Shown: positions 24,550 to 33,894, numbered from the stretch's first letter. The stretch is 64,000 bases of DNA from Pontibacillus salicampi (GCF_042434395.1 NZ_JBHLTP010000003.1:496001-560000); one strand, 5' to 3'. Program-made: numbers and translations. The notes: generated from the letters alone by a model not told the origin.

Positions 24550-24598
24550 GGCTTTACTCTGAAATATAATCTATTCACACAAATTTCGGAGTTAAGCC
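24550..24598 (-). terminator. Long hairpin after ABC permease gene
   Basis: GGCTTTACTCTGAAAT pairs with ATTTCGGAGTTAAGCC (two mismatches). There is no T-run, so it may stabilise the 3' end rather than terminate. Confidence 0.4.
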
Positions 24599-24613
24599 TT
24601 TGTAAGAAATACA

Positions 24614-26515
24614 TTAAAGTACAGCATCTTTAACCTTTTTAATATAGGACGCTCTAATAAACAAGAAGTAGAGTAGCTGAATGACAAAGAATGCGCCTAA
24701 TACGAGTACTGACTCTGTTACTAGGGAGTAATGAAACATGTGCTGGAGAGCTGTTAGGGCAACAGCACCGTGAATAATTGCTACAATTATTGGAACAAAG
24801 AACAGGAGAGCTATTTGAATAGTTAAGACGCGGGATAGCTCTTGTTCAGATAATCCAATTTTAGAGATTGCCTTGAACTTGCGTTTGTCTTCCTCCAGAT
24901 CATTGTATAGTCTAAAGTATAAAAAGCTCCCAGCTCCTACGAAGAAAATAACCCCGATAAATAACCCTACAAATAGAATAGCCCCATAACCTTGATTCAG
25001 CTTTTCAATTTGAAATTGACGGGCAAAGAATCGATAATCTCCCCCAAAGTTCGATTGAGGAAGCTTATGACTTAACACCTCACCTGCTTGCGTAGCAGCA
25101 GAAAGGTCTGTTGTATCATAGATGGAAACTATCTGCTTCCCTTTAGATTTATTTATACTATGGTAGAAGGAATCGGATACGACATAATAAGGAGAATAAA
25201 TGGGGTATCCACTTGCTGTTATCGCTTTTACAGGGTTTATCTCCATCCCAGCTTCCTTTAGCTGGATTGTTCCATCGCTATTATTTATATCAGGAGTAAT
25301 AGGTTTACCGATCATTTTATGGTGGACGCGTATCGCATGGTTAGCTGATATGGTGACAGGCTTATATCCAGCTGCTTCGGTCATCTTATTGTACTCTGAC
25401 TGCTTCACTAGTTTAATGGAGTCGTCAGGAGTATTGGTTGTTTGAACGAGTGCAGTAATGCTGATTTTGTCATATGAAATATTGTCTTCTGAAAGAGTGG
25501 TCTCAATTAGCTTTTGTTGCTGTGTTCTTTTTTCAAAGTCATCCATTGCACTATATACAAAAGGGAAGGGGTTCTCTTCTTTTATGCTATTTTCTAACAT
25601 AGATTTAAAGCCTACTAATGTACCAATGGCCGAAAAAGCAACGGTAGAAATGATAGACACGAGAAAAAAGGTGCGGGCATTATCTTTGACTCTATAGGCA
25701 AGGTCTGAAAACAACAACAGGTTTGTATTTTTCCAAATCAAGCTTCGGTATTTTTTCATTTGGTTAATTATAAACATACTAAGCTGCGTAAAAAAGAAAT
25801 AGGTTCCCGCTATGACGAGAAGCGTTACTGGTACTAATGCAAAGCTAACCTGTACACCCCTCGCTGAAAGTGCTATTGTGTAACCTGCCGTTAAGAGTAG
25901 TGCAGATAATATAGCAAGTGTTTTAGATACTTTTGGCTCGGTTTTAGGCATTTTGTTTCCCTTAATGAGGGTGATTAACTCATTTCCTCTTAATACAGAA
26001 ACCGTAAAAAAGGATATAAACATGAATAGAAGTAAAAAACTTCCGAAGGTTAGCAATAATGCTTCTGTTGGGATATAAAAGTTCAGAAGCCCATCTAGTC
26101 CTAGCAGCTGTTCTGCAAGAAGCAGCATTAGTTTCGTGAAAATAAGGCCGATACCAATGCCTGTAAAGATAGATGTTAACCCGATAATAAGGTTTTCAAG
26201 AAAGATCATTCTTCTCATCTGCCCGTTGGTCATTCCGTGTAAGACAAGTAGACCAAGTTCCTTCTTTCTTGATTTTAAAAAGGAACTCATACTAAATAAA
26301 ACAAAGAAGAAAGAATAGGCGAAAATGATACCTTCTGCCACATGAAGCCCTCTAGAAACAGCGGAACCGATAGCAACGTCATCAAGACCAGGGTGAAAGG
26401 CAAAGACTGCATATGCAAAAAACATCAGTACAGAGAATACACTGCTAAGAAAATAAGCGGCGTATATACGCTTATTACGAAATACGTTATGGAATGCGAA
26501 CTGACGAAAGGTCAT
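24614..26515 (-). CDS. BceB-type ABC transporter permease
   Basis: 633 residues of the FtsX-like permease class specific to peptide-antibiotic sensing and detoxification (BceB/PsdB/YxdM). It starts MTFRQFAFHNVFRNKR, has four helices up to about residue 230, more helices near 235-310, then a large outside domain (about 320-520) between two helices, the hallmark of this class, and three final helices. With its ATPase it should protect lipid II-cycle targets from an antimicrobial peptide and signal to the kinase. The ATG at 26515 has GGAGGG 7 bases upstream; ATG 26521 is too close. It overlaps the end of the ATPase gene. Confidence 0.88.
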   Translation of the reverse strand: MTFRQFAFHNVFRNKRIYAAYFLSSVFSVLMFFAYAVFAFHPGLDDVAIGSAVSRGLHVAEGIIFAYSFFFVLFSMSSFLKSRKKELGLLVLHGMTNGQMRRMIFLENLIIGLTSIFTGIGIGLIFTKLMLLLAEQLLGLDGLLNFYIPTEALLLTFGSFLLLFMFISFFTVSVLRGNELITLIKGNKMPKTEPKVSKTLAILSALLLTAGYTIALSARGVQVSFALVPVTLLVIAGTYFFFTQLSMFIINQMKKYRSLIWKNTNLLLFSDLAYRVKDNARTFFLVSIISTVAFSAIGTLVGFKSMLENSIKEENPFPFVYSAMDDFEKRTQQQKLIETTLSEDNISYDKISITALVQTTNTPDDSIKLVKQSEYNKMTEAAGYKPVTISANHAIRVHHKMIGKPITPDINNSDGTIQLKEAGMEINPVKAITASGYPIYSPYYVVSDSFYHSINKSKGKQIVSIYDTTDLSAATQAGEVLSHKLPQSNFGGDYRFFARQFQIEKLNQGYGAILFVGLFIGVIFFVGAGSFLYFRLYNDLEEDKRKFKAISKIGLSEQELSRVLTIQIALLFFVPIIVAIIHGAVALTALQHMFHYSLVTESVLVLGAFFVIQLLYFLFIRASYIKKVKDAVL

Positions 26516-27260
26516 GTGCATTCCCTCCTAACATGGACAGGACATCAATAATATTCTGGAAGAAATCCTGCCGATTACTAGTCTGATGGATTTCGTTATA
26601 GAGAGCACCGTCTTTAATGAAGATTACCCGATTACAGTAACTGGCTGCAAGTGGATCATGTGTTACAAGCATCATGGTCGTTTTTTCAGATTGATTAATA
26701 TATTCCATTGTCTCCATAACTGCTTTAGAGGATTTGGAATCAAGATTCCCTGTCGGTTCATCAGCCAGCAGCAGTTTCGGATTATGAATGATAGCTCTTG
26801 CGATAGAGGCCCTTTGCGATTGACCACCGGAGATTTCATACGTTCGCTTCCTTAGAATGGACTCTATCCCGAGCTTTTGAGCTACATCATTTACTTTCTC
26901 TTCCATTTCCTTTAAAGGTTTACCCTCGAGTGTAAGGGGAAGTACAATATTCTCTTCTACTGTTAACGTATCTAGCAAGTTAAAGTCTTGAAACACAAAG
27001 CCGAGCTCTTGTCTTCTGAATTTGGCCAGTTCTTTCTGTTTTAGCGTATATGGATTCTTTCCTTCGATTAATACTTCTCCTGAGGATGGGCGATCAATAG
27101 TGGAGATGAGATTTAAAAGCGTTGTTTTTCCGCTGCCGGACGGGCCCATAATGCCGACAAATTCTCCTTGGTCTATCTTCATTTCAATGTTCTCTAATGC
27201 TTTATATGGAATTCTTCCTCCATATATCTTTCCTAATTGATTGATCGTTAGCATTTCCAT
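26487..27260 (-). CDS. BceA-type ABC transporter ATP-binding protein
   Basis: 257 residues with a complete ATPase: Walker A GPSGSGKTTL, Q-loop FVFQDFNLL, signature ISGGQSQR, Walker B LLLADEPTGNLDSKS and the switch His in LVTHDP. It is the partner of the following FtsX-type permease. GGAGT precedes the ATG by 7 bases. A BceR-type box (27339-27354) lies about 80 bases upstream, so the transporter pair probably has its own inducible promoter. Confidence 0.92.
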   Translation of the reverse strand: MEMLTINQLGKIYGGRIPYKALENIEMKIDQGEFVGIMGPSGSGKTTLLNLISTIDRPSSGEVLIEGKNPYTLKQKELAKFRRQELGFVFQDFNLLDTLTVEENIVLPLTLEGKPLKEMEEKVNDVAQKLGIESILRKRTYEISGGQSQRASIARAIIHNPKLLLADEPTGNLDSKSSKAVMETMEYINQSEKTTMMLVTHDPLAASYCNRVIFIKDGALYNEIHQTSNRQDFFQNIIDVLSMLGGNAHDLSSVRIP

Positions 27261-27338
27261 AACATAACTCCTTTTTTGATGTTAATGGTAGTGTACATCG
27301 GTTAGGAGGTTTCTACTATCGAACTATCTTTCAAGTTC

Positions 27339-27354
27339 CTTACAATGTTGTAAG
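27339..27354. promoter_or_regulatory. BceR-type operator
   Basis: CTTACAATGTTGTAAG is a perfect inverted repeat and matches the known BceR binding pattern TNACA-N4-TGTAA. It lies between the kinase stop and the ATPase start, where the transporter promoter is expected. Confidence 0.75.
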
Positions 27355-28341
27355 CTACTGTTCCCAGTGGTAGATGACAAATGAGAATGTTGTACCCTTT
27401 CCTGGCTGAGATTCGATATAGCACTTGTGATCTAGGCTTTCTATTACTTCCTTTACAAGATACAGCCCCATCCCTGTAGATTCCGTGTAATGTCTCCCAT
27501 TCTCCCCTGTATAAAAAGGCTCGAAAACACGATTTATATCCTGAAGCGGAATCCCAACCCCACGGTCTATCACTTGTAGTTCAATATATGTATCTTTATG
27601 TAAGGTACGTATCGTTACTCTCTGGTGAGGGTTGTTTGAATACTTAATAGCATTGATAACGACTTGAGAAAGAGTGAAGGTAAACCATTTTTTATCGGTA
27701 AATATATCTACATCGTTTTTGATATGCATATCAGGATATATGTCATTCTGAAGAAAGAAGCGCTTATTGTCCTGTATGACTTCTCTCACCATTGAGCAGA
27801 GAGAAACCCGTTCTACTTGAAAGTCATGACGAAAGGATTGAAGTCTTGCAAGATAGAGAGCGGTTGTGAGTCCTTGTTTCAATTTATCCAGTTCTTCCTG
27901 CATACTTTCTTTTTTCAGCTCTCCATCGTCCTGCAGTAACAATTCAATAACGGATAAGGGCGTTTTCGTTTGATGGACCCACTGATTAATAAAAGTTAAA
28001 TGGCGTTCCTGCTTGGATCTGAATGCAGCCATTTCCTGCTGATACAAATTGTATTGTTCTAAAAACCGATGATCAAATGCTTGGGGTACGGGGTGTTGGC
28101 CATGGGATTGGGTAGACTCATCCAGAGATGTAACAGGAGTGGATAACCGGCGATAATACTCCTTGTGAGTACTATATGTGTAAACTAAATAGGCAGATAA
28201 CACAATTAGTCCAATAAATATCGCGTAAGTTCCGAGCATCCAATCGTGAAAACCTGCTAATGAATAGATGAGAAGTGTGAGTAACAATTGAATGGGAACC
28301 ATGATCAACAACGGTAATTGCTCGCGTAGAAACAGTTTCAT
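27355..28341 (-). CDS. BceS-type intramembrane-sensing histidine kinase
   Basis: 328 residues: two closely spaced helices (about 12-30 and 36-54) with almost no outside loop, as in BceS-like kinases that sense through their ABC partner. The phospho-accepting His lies in INQWVHQTKTPLSVIE. The ATPase domain has the N box (VVINAIKYSNNP), G1 (DRGVGIP), F box region and G2 (GMGLYLVKE). Its ATG overlaps the stop of the response regulator, so the two are translated together. Confidence 0.9.
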   Translation of the reverse strand: MKLFLREQLPLLIMVPIQLLLTLLIYSLAGFHDWMLGTYAIFIGLIVLSAYLVYTYSTHKEYYRRLSTPVTSLDESTQSHGQHPVPQAFDHRFLEQYNLYQQEMAAFRSKQERHLTFINQWVHQTKTPLSVIELLLQDDGELKKESMQEELDKLKQGLTTALYLARLQSFRHDFQVERVSLCSMVREVIQDNKRFFLQNDIYPDMHIKNDVDIFTDKKWFTFTLSQVVINAIKYSNNPHQRVTIRTLHKDTYIELQVIDRGVGIPLQDINRVFEPFYTGENGRHYTESTGMGLYLVKEVIESLDHKCYIESQPGKGTTFSFVIYHWEQ

Positions 28342-29048
28342 ATCGCATCCCCTTTGTTCCAGGTGGCCTTCAGTTTGTAGCCTTCCCCACGTACAGTTTC
28401 TATAGCATGGCTTATATTTAATTCCTCGAGCTTCTTCCTTGTCCTTGTTATATTCACACTGAGTGTATTTTCATCGACAAACAGTTCGTCATCCCATAAT
28501 GCTTCTAGCAAAGTCGTTCTGCTGACAACCTTAGGGTAGTGAGTCATTAAGAGCTGTAATAAATCAGCTTCCTTTTTGGAGAGGGAGACCTCTTGGTTAT
28601 TCATTTGAAGAAGCAGACGTTCTGGCAATAACTTAAGTTGTTCGACTACTATGGTTCTTTCATTTGAATTAAGCTGGGAGTATTCCCCATAAACTCGACG
28701 CAGTTGACTTTTAATTTTTGCCATAGCGACCTCATAGGCAAACGGTTTGGTTATATAGTCATCTCCCCCATATTCTAATGCCATCACCTGATCCATATCC
28801 CCATCACGAGCTGATAGAAAGATAATAGGACAATTAGAAATGGAACGTATTTTTCTGCACCAATAGAAGCCATCAAATTGTGGTAAATTTACATCCATTA
28901 ATACGAGGTGGGGCTGTTGTTCAACAAACTCCTCCATTAAATTATTCCAATCTCTCACTACTCCTACCTGATACCCATATTTCGATATATGTGCCTTTAG
29001 CAGTTCTGCAATCTTAATATCATCCTCAACTATCCAAATGGTGTACAA
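28338..29048 (-). CDS. BceR-type OmpR-family response regulator
   Basis: 236 residues with a receiver domain (WIVEDDIKIAELL, phospho-accepting Asp in LVLMDVNLPQFDG, Lys in DYITKPFA) and a winged-helix DNA-binding domain (LSVNITRTRKKL, VRGEGYKL). It should activate the adjacent ABC transporter through the box at 27339-27354. The TTG at 29048 is chosen as start because GAAGGAG lies 8 bases upstream and the protein then has the usual N-terminus (YTIWIVEDD); the frame is open upstream to 29108 but without a site. Confidence 0.9.
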   Translation of the reverse strand: MYTIWIVEDDIKIAELLKAHISKYGYQVGVVRDWNNLMEEFVEQQPHLVLMDVNLPQFDGFYWCRKIRSISNCPIIFLSARDGDMDQVMALEYGGDDYITKPFAYEVAMAKIKSQLRRVYGEYSQLNSNERTIVVEQLKLLPERLLLQMNNQEVSLSKKEADLLQLLMTHYPKVVSRTTLLEALWDDELFVDENTLSVNITRTRKKLEELNISHAIETVRGEGYKLKATWNKGDAI

Positions 29049-29289
29049 TCCTAAAACTCCTTCGAATGTAGTCATTGATATTGTAGTTTTTTGTAAAATG
29101 GAAGGCAAGCATCATTTTCCTAAAACAATCTCATCGGGTAGTATAAGTGAGTGTAATATGAAAACAAGGAAGGGATAGAGGCTGGTTATATAGAATGAGT
29201 AAGAGTAATGAGAGGAAATGCTCTGCCATCATGGGGATACCATGCAGGAGTGCGTGATTAAGTGTTGTAGGAAGAAGGAGAAGAACTTT

Positions 29290-29667
29290 ATGAACAGACG
29301 AGTAATATTTTGTATAGCCATTATTCTTTTTACGTTGACTACATTCTTTAGCCTATACCGAATGCCTGAAAGACCGATAACGCTCTGGATTGTAGTGGTA
29401 TTTCTTGTAAATCTTACTGGTATTACGATATATGGACTGATACAATCTATCTCTCATTGGAAAAAAATACATAGAGCAGAAAGATGGAAGCTTATTAAAC
29501 GATTCACCTCAACGTTTGTTTGTATGTCTATTGCTATTGTTATAGGAAAGCTGTCAGGTTCTGCAGCTATCACCTGGTCCGATTTAGCTGTGCCATTAGG
29601 ACTATCAGCTGGAATAACCTTTTGGGGAAGGGGATTTCTTAACAAGGAAGAGGAGGAAATGGCGTGA
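29290..29667 (+). CDS. Small membrane protein, uncharacterised
   Basis: 125 residues with four hydrophobic segments (RVIFCIAIILFTLTTFF, TLWIVVVFLVNLTGITIY, FVCMSIAIVIG, LAVPLGLSAGITFWG) and an acidic Glu-rich tail. The ATG at 29290 has AAGGAG 9 bases upstream; an earlier ATG at 29218 lacks a site. It overlaps the next gene, so it begins a four-gene unit (29290-31896). Confidence 0.65.
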   Translation: MNRRVIFCIAIILFTLTTFFSLYRMPERPITLWIVVVFLVNLTGITIYGLIQSISHWKKIHRAERWKLIKRFTSTFVCMSIAIVIGKLSGSAAITWSDLAVPLGLSAGITFWGRGFLNKEEEEMA

Positions 29668-30098
29668 TAGTACCGGAACGAGTGTCGCTCATTACATTAG
29701 CTGCTAGAAATGTAGCAGCGTTAAGAACCTTTTATCAACAATTGGGTTGGAGGGAAACAGATTTTAGTTCAGATTATTATGCCGTGTACACGACTGCTGG
29801 CGTCATGCTGACGTTGTATCCAATCGAGGATTGGGAAAAAGACGTTGGCTTAACGGTTAGAAAGAATACGGGAGAATATAAACCTATCAGTATATCCATT
29901 AATGTACAGGAAGCAAGTGAGGTAGATGGCATATTCCATCATTTACAAGCTATTGGGGGAGATATTCTTCAGTTGCCTGCTTCTGGGGATAATGGGGGAC
30001 GTTCCTTTTATTTTGCTGATCCGGAATTACATGTATGGGAGGTGACCTATAATCCTACTGCAACCTTTGATGACAGAGGTGCTATGCTCACACTATGA
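29664..30098 (+). CDS. VOC (glyoxalase/bleomycin resistance) family protein
   Basis: 144 residues with the paired beta-alpha-beta-beta-beta modules of the VOC fold: SLITLAARNVAALRTFYQQL and the closing GRSFYFADPELHVWEVTYNP. VOC proteins usually bind a metal through His/Glu residues and act as dioxygenases, isomerases or drug-binding proteins; the substrate here is unknown. The GTG start overlaps the stop of the previous gene, indicating translational coupling. Confidence 0.82.
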   Translation: MIVPERVSLITLAARNVAALRTFYQQLGWRETDFSSDYYAVYTTAGVMLTLYPIEDWEKDVGLTVRKNTGEYKPISISINVQEASEVDGIFHHLQAIGGDILQLPASGDNGGRSFYFADPELHVWEVTYNPTATFDDRGAMLTL

Positions 30099-30111
30099 AG
30101 GAGGGGTTAGG

Positions 30112-30813
30112 ATGGAGAATGCTATCATTACAGGAGCAAGTGAAGGAGTAGGGAGAGAGATTGCACTCCGGCTCGCTGAGGAGGGGTATCGTGTATTTCT
30201 GCTAGATAAAAAGGTAGAAGCCGGTTCTGAAACGGAAGAAAAAATAAACCTATTTGGTGAAGCCCGATTTTATCAGGTGGATGTAACGGATTACGAAATA
30301 TATTCTACTATATTAGAAAATATTGCTGAATACTATGGTGGCATCTCGATATTAATTAATAATGCGGAGTCCGTACCGTCAGAATTGTATCCAGAATCAG
30401 AGTTTGCTAAATGGAGTAAGGTAATTGATCTCCATATAAAGAGCGTAATGGCAGGAATCCAAACCTGTATTCGATCGATGATAGATAGTGGATCTATTAT
30501 TAATATTTCCTCTCTAGCAGGTGTCGGAACGAATGCTCATGATGCACCTGAATATGCAGCGAGTAATGCTGCAGTGATACGATTAACGAGTGCTATGTCT
30601 GAATATTTAGCAGCAAGGGATATAACAATCAACACAATTTGTACTAATGGTTATACTGGTGAATTACCAAAGAGGGGTGGGCAAGAACATAGCTTGTCCT
30701 CTTCCTTATCTCCAGAGGAAATGGCAGATGTAATCATGGGATACATAAATGGAGAGGAAACGGGCAAGGTTCTCGTTTGGGGAGAGGACGAAGTGGCCTA
30801 CGAACTGTCATAG
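30112..30813 (+). CDS. Short-chain dehydrogenase/reductase-like protein lacking the catalytic Lys
   Basis: 233 residues of the SDR fold. It has the cofactor motif TGASEGVGREIA and the structural NNA (INNAES), and the catalytic Ser in NISSLAG. The YxxxK motif reads YAASN, so the catalytic Lys is Asn. Without that Lys the proton relay of classical SDRs should fail, so the protein may be a binding or regulatory form, or inactive. The ATG at 30112 has AGGAGG 7 bases upstream. Confidence 0.82.
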   Translation: MENAIITGASEGVGREIALRLAEEGYRVFLLDKKVEAGSETEEKINLFGEARFYQVDVTDYEIYSTILENIAEYYGGISILINNAESVPSELYPESEFAKWSKVIDLHIKSVMAGIQTCIRSMIDSGSIINISSLAGVGTNAHDAPEYAASNAAVIRLTSAMSEYLAARDITINTICTNGYTGELPKRGGQEHSLSSSLSPEEMADVIMGYINGEETGKVLVWGEDEVAYELS

Positions 30814-30834
30814 AAAAGAAGGAGGTAGCGCAAA

Positions 30835-31896
30835 ATGGTATTGTCTAAATCTAGAGCAGCTTTGTTTTGTGTAATAGTTTCTCTTATTATTGGCAGTAAT
30901 CTAGCCGTTTATCATGTTGAGTATTTTCAGCCGCTCCCTACTGGTGTAGTGATTGGAACTATTATCGATTTCGTTATCATTATCCCGGTTGTTACCTTCC
31001 TTCTCCTTATCAGAAAACAGTATTCCTTAAGGTACTTGCCTATTGTAGTGCTAGCTGGATATGGGGTTGGGATGTTAATCGTTCCCGAAGGCTCATTGGC
31101 TGCCTATCCATATGTACATTATATTATCATTTCAGGAGAGATAGCATTTATAGCAGTAGAATTATCTTTTCTCTATACCATCCTAAAGAAGCTTCCTGTC
31201 TTAGCAAGCTATTGGAAGGAATCGGATGCGTCTATAAGCTTTCCAGAGAGGGTGAAACTAGCATGTCATCACCATCTCTCTTCCTCTAAAATAATAGACA
31301 TCATGTTAGACGAAATAACCATATTGTATTATGCTCTTGCATCCTGGAGGAGGAAGCCGCAACAATCTACTGACGAAGTCTCGGTACACACCTATCATCA
31401 AAAAGCAAATCCCACTGCTGTTTATATCCTGTTAATCCATCTACTGGTGGTGGAAGCAATTGGAATCCATATCCTTCTTCATCAAATCATTCCAGCTGCC
31501 TCCATAGTAGTCATTATCATCCATATGTATTCCCTGCTTTTTATATTGGCAGAATTACAGGTAACCAGATTAGTCCCCTTTACGGTTACGAATGAGCAGA
31601 TACATCTGCAGGTAGGTATGGTTAAATCTGTAACAATACCGATTACATCTATTAAATCGGTCCAGTTTTATCAATCCTCCAAAACACTCTCCAGCCAGGA
31701 GCGAAAACATATATTTGATGCACGTCCAGTTGATTTTTTTAAAGAAGCACCTTCTATTGAAATAGAGCTTAAAAGTGCGATTACCGTTTCTTACATATAC
31801 GGATTCCGCAAACAGGTTACGAAAGTTCAGCTTCTTGTTGATCATCCAGAACGGTTATATCACGATATAGAAAGTAGAAGATCTCCACGCAAATAA
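30835..31896 (+). CDS. Uncharacterised membrane protein with C-terminal soluble domain
   Basis: 353 residues: four or five helices in the first ~125 residues, a soluble stretch with several His/Lys, two more helices near 195-245, and a C-terminal ~110-residue region with alternating strands (FTVTNEQIHLQVGMVKSVTI and ITSIKSVQFYQSS) that looks like a bacterial PH-type domain. AAGGAGG precedes the ATG by 7 bases. Last gene of the 29290-31896 unit. Not assigned to a family. Confidence 0.68.
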   Translation: MVLSKSRAALFCVIVSLIIGSNLAVYHVEYFQPLPTGVVIGTIIDFVIIIPVVTFLLLIRKQYSLRYLPIVVLAGYGVGMLIVPEGSLAAYPYVHYIIISGEIAFIAVELSFLYTILKKLPVLASYWKESDASISFPERVKLACHHHLSSSKIIDIMLDEITILYYALASWRRKPQQSTDEVSVHTYHQKANPTAVYILLIHLLVVEAIGIHILLHQIIPAASIVVIIIHMYSLLFILAELQVTRLVPFTVTNEQIHLQVGMVKSVTIPITSIKSVQFYQSSKTLSSQERKHIFDARPVDFFKEAPSIEIELKSAITVSYIYGFRKQVTKVQLLVDHPERLYHDIESRRSPRK

Positions 31897-31969
31897 CATC
31901 GCCAGAAAGAGCCGGTTATGGTTTAATAAGTACATAGAGGATAATATACATCTTGGAGGTACCCCCGCA

Positions 31970-32872
31970 TTGAAGAGGAATAAAAGCATACGCAAAGGTA
32001 AGTCATCAGATACATTTACTGTACACGAAACAACGACATTACTCCCGCTATTACATACCTTGTATCCAAAGCGTAGCCGTAATGCAGTAAAATCTATCTT
32101 AACGCAAGGAAGAGTAATGGTTGAGGGAGAGGTGGTAACTCAATATAACTATCACCTCGCCAAAGGGACAACCATTACTGTTTCTCATCAAGCAAGAGTT
32201 AGTCAACCAAAGCTGACGGGACTAACGATAATTCATGAAGATAAAGATATTATTGTGATTGAAAAGGATACGGGTTTATTGTCGATTGCTACACACAAAG
32301 AAAAGCAGATGACAGCCTACCATCAGCTGTCACAATATGTGAAGCAACAGCATCCTAAAGAAAGAATTTTCATTGTACATCGGTTAGATAAAGACACCTC
32401 AGGTGTAATGATTTTTGCGAGGTCGGAGCATGTGAAACGAAAGCTTCAAGACGATTGGAAGAAAAATGTACAAGAAAGAACCTACGTAGCTTTAGTGGAA
32501 GGTAAAGTGGCTAAGCAGTCAGGGACGATTACTTCCTGGCTGAATGAAACAGCAACACACCTCATGTATTCCAGCCCTAAGCCAAATGGAGGGAAAAAGG
32601 CTATAACCCATTATAAAATATTACAAGCCAATGCCCATTACTCTCTCCTAGAGGTCCAGTTAGATACAGGTCGTAAAAACCAAATACGGGTACACATGCA
32701 AGAGGTTGGACACCCTATTGTTGGCGACAAGAAGTATGGGGCAAAAGGTAATCCGATTGGCAGATTGGGATTGCATGCAAAGACCATTACGTTTACTCAC
32801 CCTGGTAACGGGAAGCTAGTGAGCTTTCGGTCTAACATGCCTACTGCATTTGATGATAGAAGTAAGACATAA
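31970..32872 (+). CDS. RluA-family pseudouridine synthase
   Basis: 300 residues: an N-terminal S4-like RNA-binding domain (SRNAVKSILTQGRVMVEGEV) and the catalytic domain with the family signature HRLDKDTSGVMIFA, whose Asp is the nucleophile that isomerises uridine in rRNA or tRNA. Later motifs VALVEGKV, QIRVHMQEVGHPIVGD and KKYGA fit RluA/RluD type enzymes. The target position is not predictable. TTG start, 9 bases after GGAGGT. Confidence 0.92.
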   Translation: MKRNKSIRKGKSSDTFTVHETTTLLPLLHTLYPKRSRNAVKSILTQGRVMVEGEVVTQYNYHLAKGTTITVSHQARVSQPKLTGLTIIHEDKDIIVIEKDTGLLSIATHKEKQMTAYHQLSQYVKQQHPKERIFIVHRLDKDTSGVMIFARSEHVKRKLQDDWKKNVQERTYVALVEGKVAKQSGTITSWLNETATHLMYSSPKPNGGKKAITHYKILQANAHYSLLEVQLDTGRKNQIRVHMQEVGHPIVGDKKYGAKGNPIGRLGLHAKTITFTHPGNGKLVSFRSNMPTAFDDRSKT

Positions 32873-32893
32873 CTATAGAAGGAGCGATAACGT

Positions 32894-33265
32894 ATGAACC
32901 TTGGTGCCTTTTCCATTAGCTTAACCGTAAAGGATATAGCAGCGTCCAAATCGTTTTATGAAAAGCTCGGATTTACAGTATTCGGGGGCGACATGACCCA
33001 AAATTGGCTCATCATGAAAAATGGTGAAAGTACGATTGGTCTGTTTCAAGGGATGTTCGAACAGAATATCCTTACTTTTAATCCAGGCTGGGATAAGGAT
33101 GCTCAAGAGCTTGATACATTCACGGACGTACGCGAACTGCAGAGACATCTAAAGTCGCTAGGTGTTACGATGGTTTCAGAAGCGGACGAAAATACAGAAG
33201 GACCTGAAAGCTTTACCGTAGTTGATCCAGATGGGAATGCTATACTAATTGATCAGCATCGATAG
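32894..33265 (+). CDS. VOC (glyoxalase) family protein
   Basis: 123 residues: SISLTVKDIAASKSFYEKLG opens the first module, and the second ends FTVVDPDGNAILIDQH, the common glyoxalase/bleomycin-resistance pattern, with GESTIGLFQGMF between. It lies 21 bases after the pseudouridine synthase gene, probably on the same message. Ligand unknown. Confidence 0.85.
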   Translation: MNLGAFSISLTVKDIAASKSFYEKLGFTVFGGDMTQNWLIMKNGESTIGLFQGMFEQNILTFNPGWDKDAQELDTFTDVRELQRHLKSLGVTMVSEADENTEGPESFTVVDPDGNAILIDQHR

Positions 33266-33274
33266 GAACAAGTT

Positions 33275-33309
33275 ACAAGCATATCGCTATTCCAGCGATA
33301 TGCTTGTTT
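33275..33309 (+). terminator. Intrinsic terminator
   Basis: ACAAGCATATCGCT pairs perfectly with AGCGATATGCTTGT around 5 bases, followed by a T-rich stretch. Confidence 0.8.
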
Positions 33310-33425
33310 GTTAGCCACTTCTCACATAAAACGAAGTATTCTTTAAGTGGGGTTAAGTAATGGCAATAGCATATGTATAAGTAGTTACGACTTACTGTTA
33401 TTGTATATGTAACAGCACCTCAAAA

Positions 33426-33521
33426 TTATTTATTAATAAACCATTCTCCAAATAAGATAAAACAAATAAAGACAAGGCCAGCAAGCCATAGAAGCCAGTC
33501 TGGAATATAAGAAAGATGCAT
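33426..33521 (-). CDS. 31-residue single-helix membrane peptide
   Basis: AAAGGAG, 7 bases, ATG, then MHLSYIPDWLLWLAGLVFIC and FILFGEWFINK, stop. One membrane helix flanked by Trp/aromatic residues. Too short for family assignment; the good ribosome site and aromatic belt make it likely to be translated. Confidence 0.55.
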   Translation of the reverse strand: MHLSYIPDWLLWLAGLVFICFILFGEWFINK

Positions 33522-33625
33522 GTTCAGGCTCCTTTCCACACCGATTAATTTCCATATTTATGAATCCATTGTATCATTCCCGTCGTAGACTTTGATAGTT
33601 ACCTTTCTCTTGGGAGGGGATTTTT

Positions 33626-33865
33626 GTGAAAAAAGACATTATTATGTTAGCTACTATATTGGTAGAATGCATGGTGCTGTTGGGTGTTTCAAATGGAGTG
33701 GGCTGGGGCTTCATTGACACTTTCTTTTTTGGAAGCCTTATTATTTTTGGGTTTGTATGGATGGTTTCTTATTTTAGTAATCAAACGAACAAATTTGTTA
33801 ATTCTACAGTTAAGGCAGAAACAGGATTGGAAACAGACCGATTTTCTGTGTCACACGTTACATAA
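33626..33865 (+). CDS. Small two-helix membrane protein
   Basis: 79 residues with two helices (ATILVECMVLLGVSNGVG and FFGSLIIFGFVWMVSYF) and a polar Thr/Val tail. The GTG start follows GGAGGGG. Not recognised. Confidence 0.6.
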   Translation: MKKDIIMLATILVECMVLLGVSNGVGWGFIDTFFFGSLIIFGFVWMVSYFSNQTNKFVNSTVKAETGLETDRFSVSHVT

Positions 33866-33894
33866 AAAGAGAAAGATGGCGTAAAGGAAAAATC

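Noticed and set aside
33310..33425. AT-rich repeats with CATATG and TTACGACTTA words
   Set aside because: Imperfect and scattered; no stem of useful length and no matching copy elsewhere in the window.
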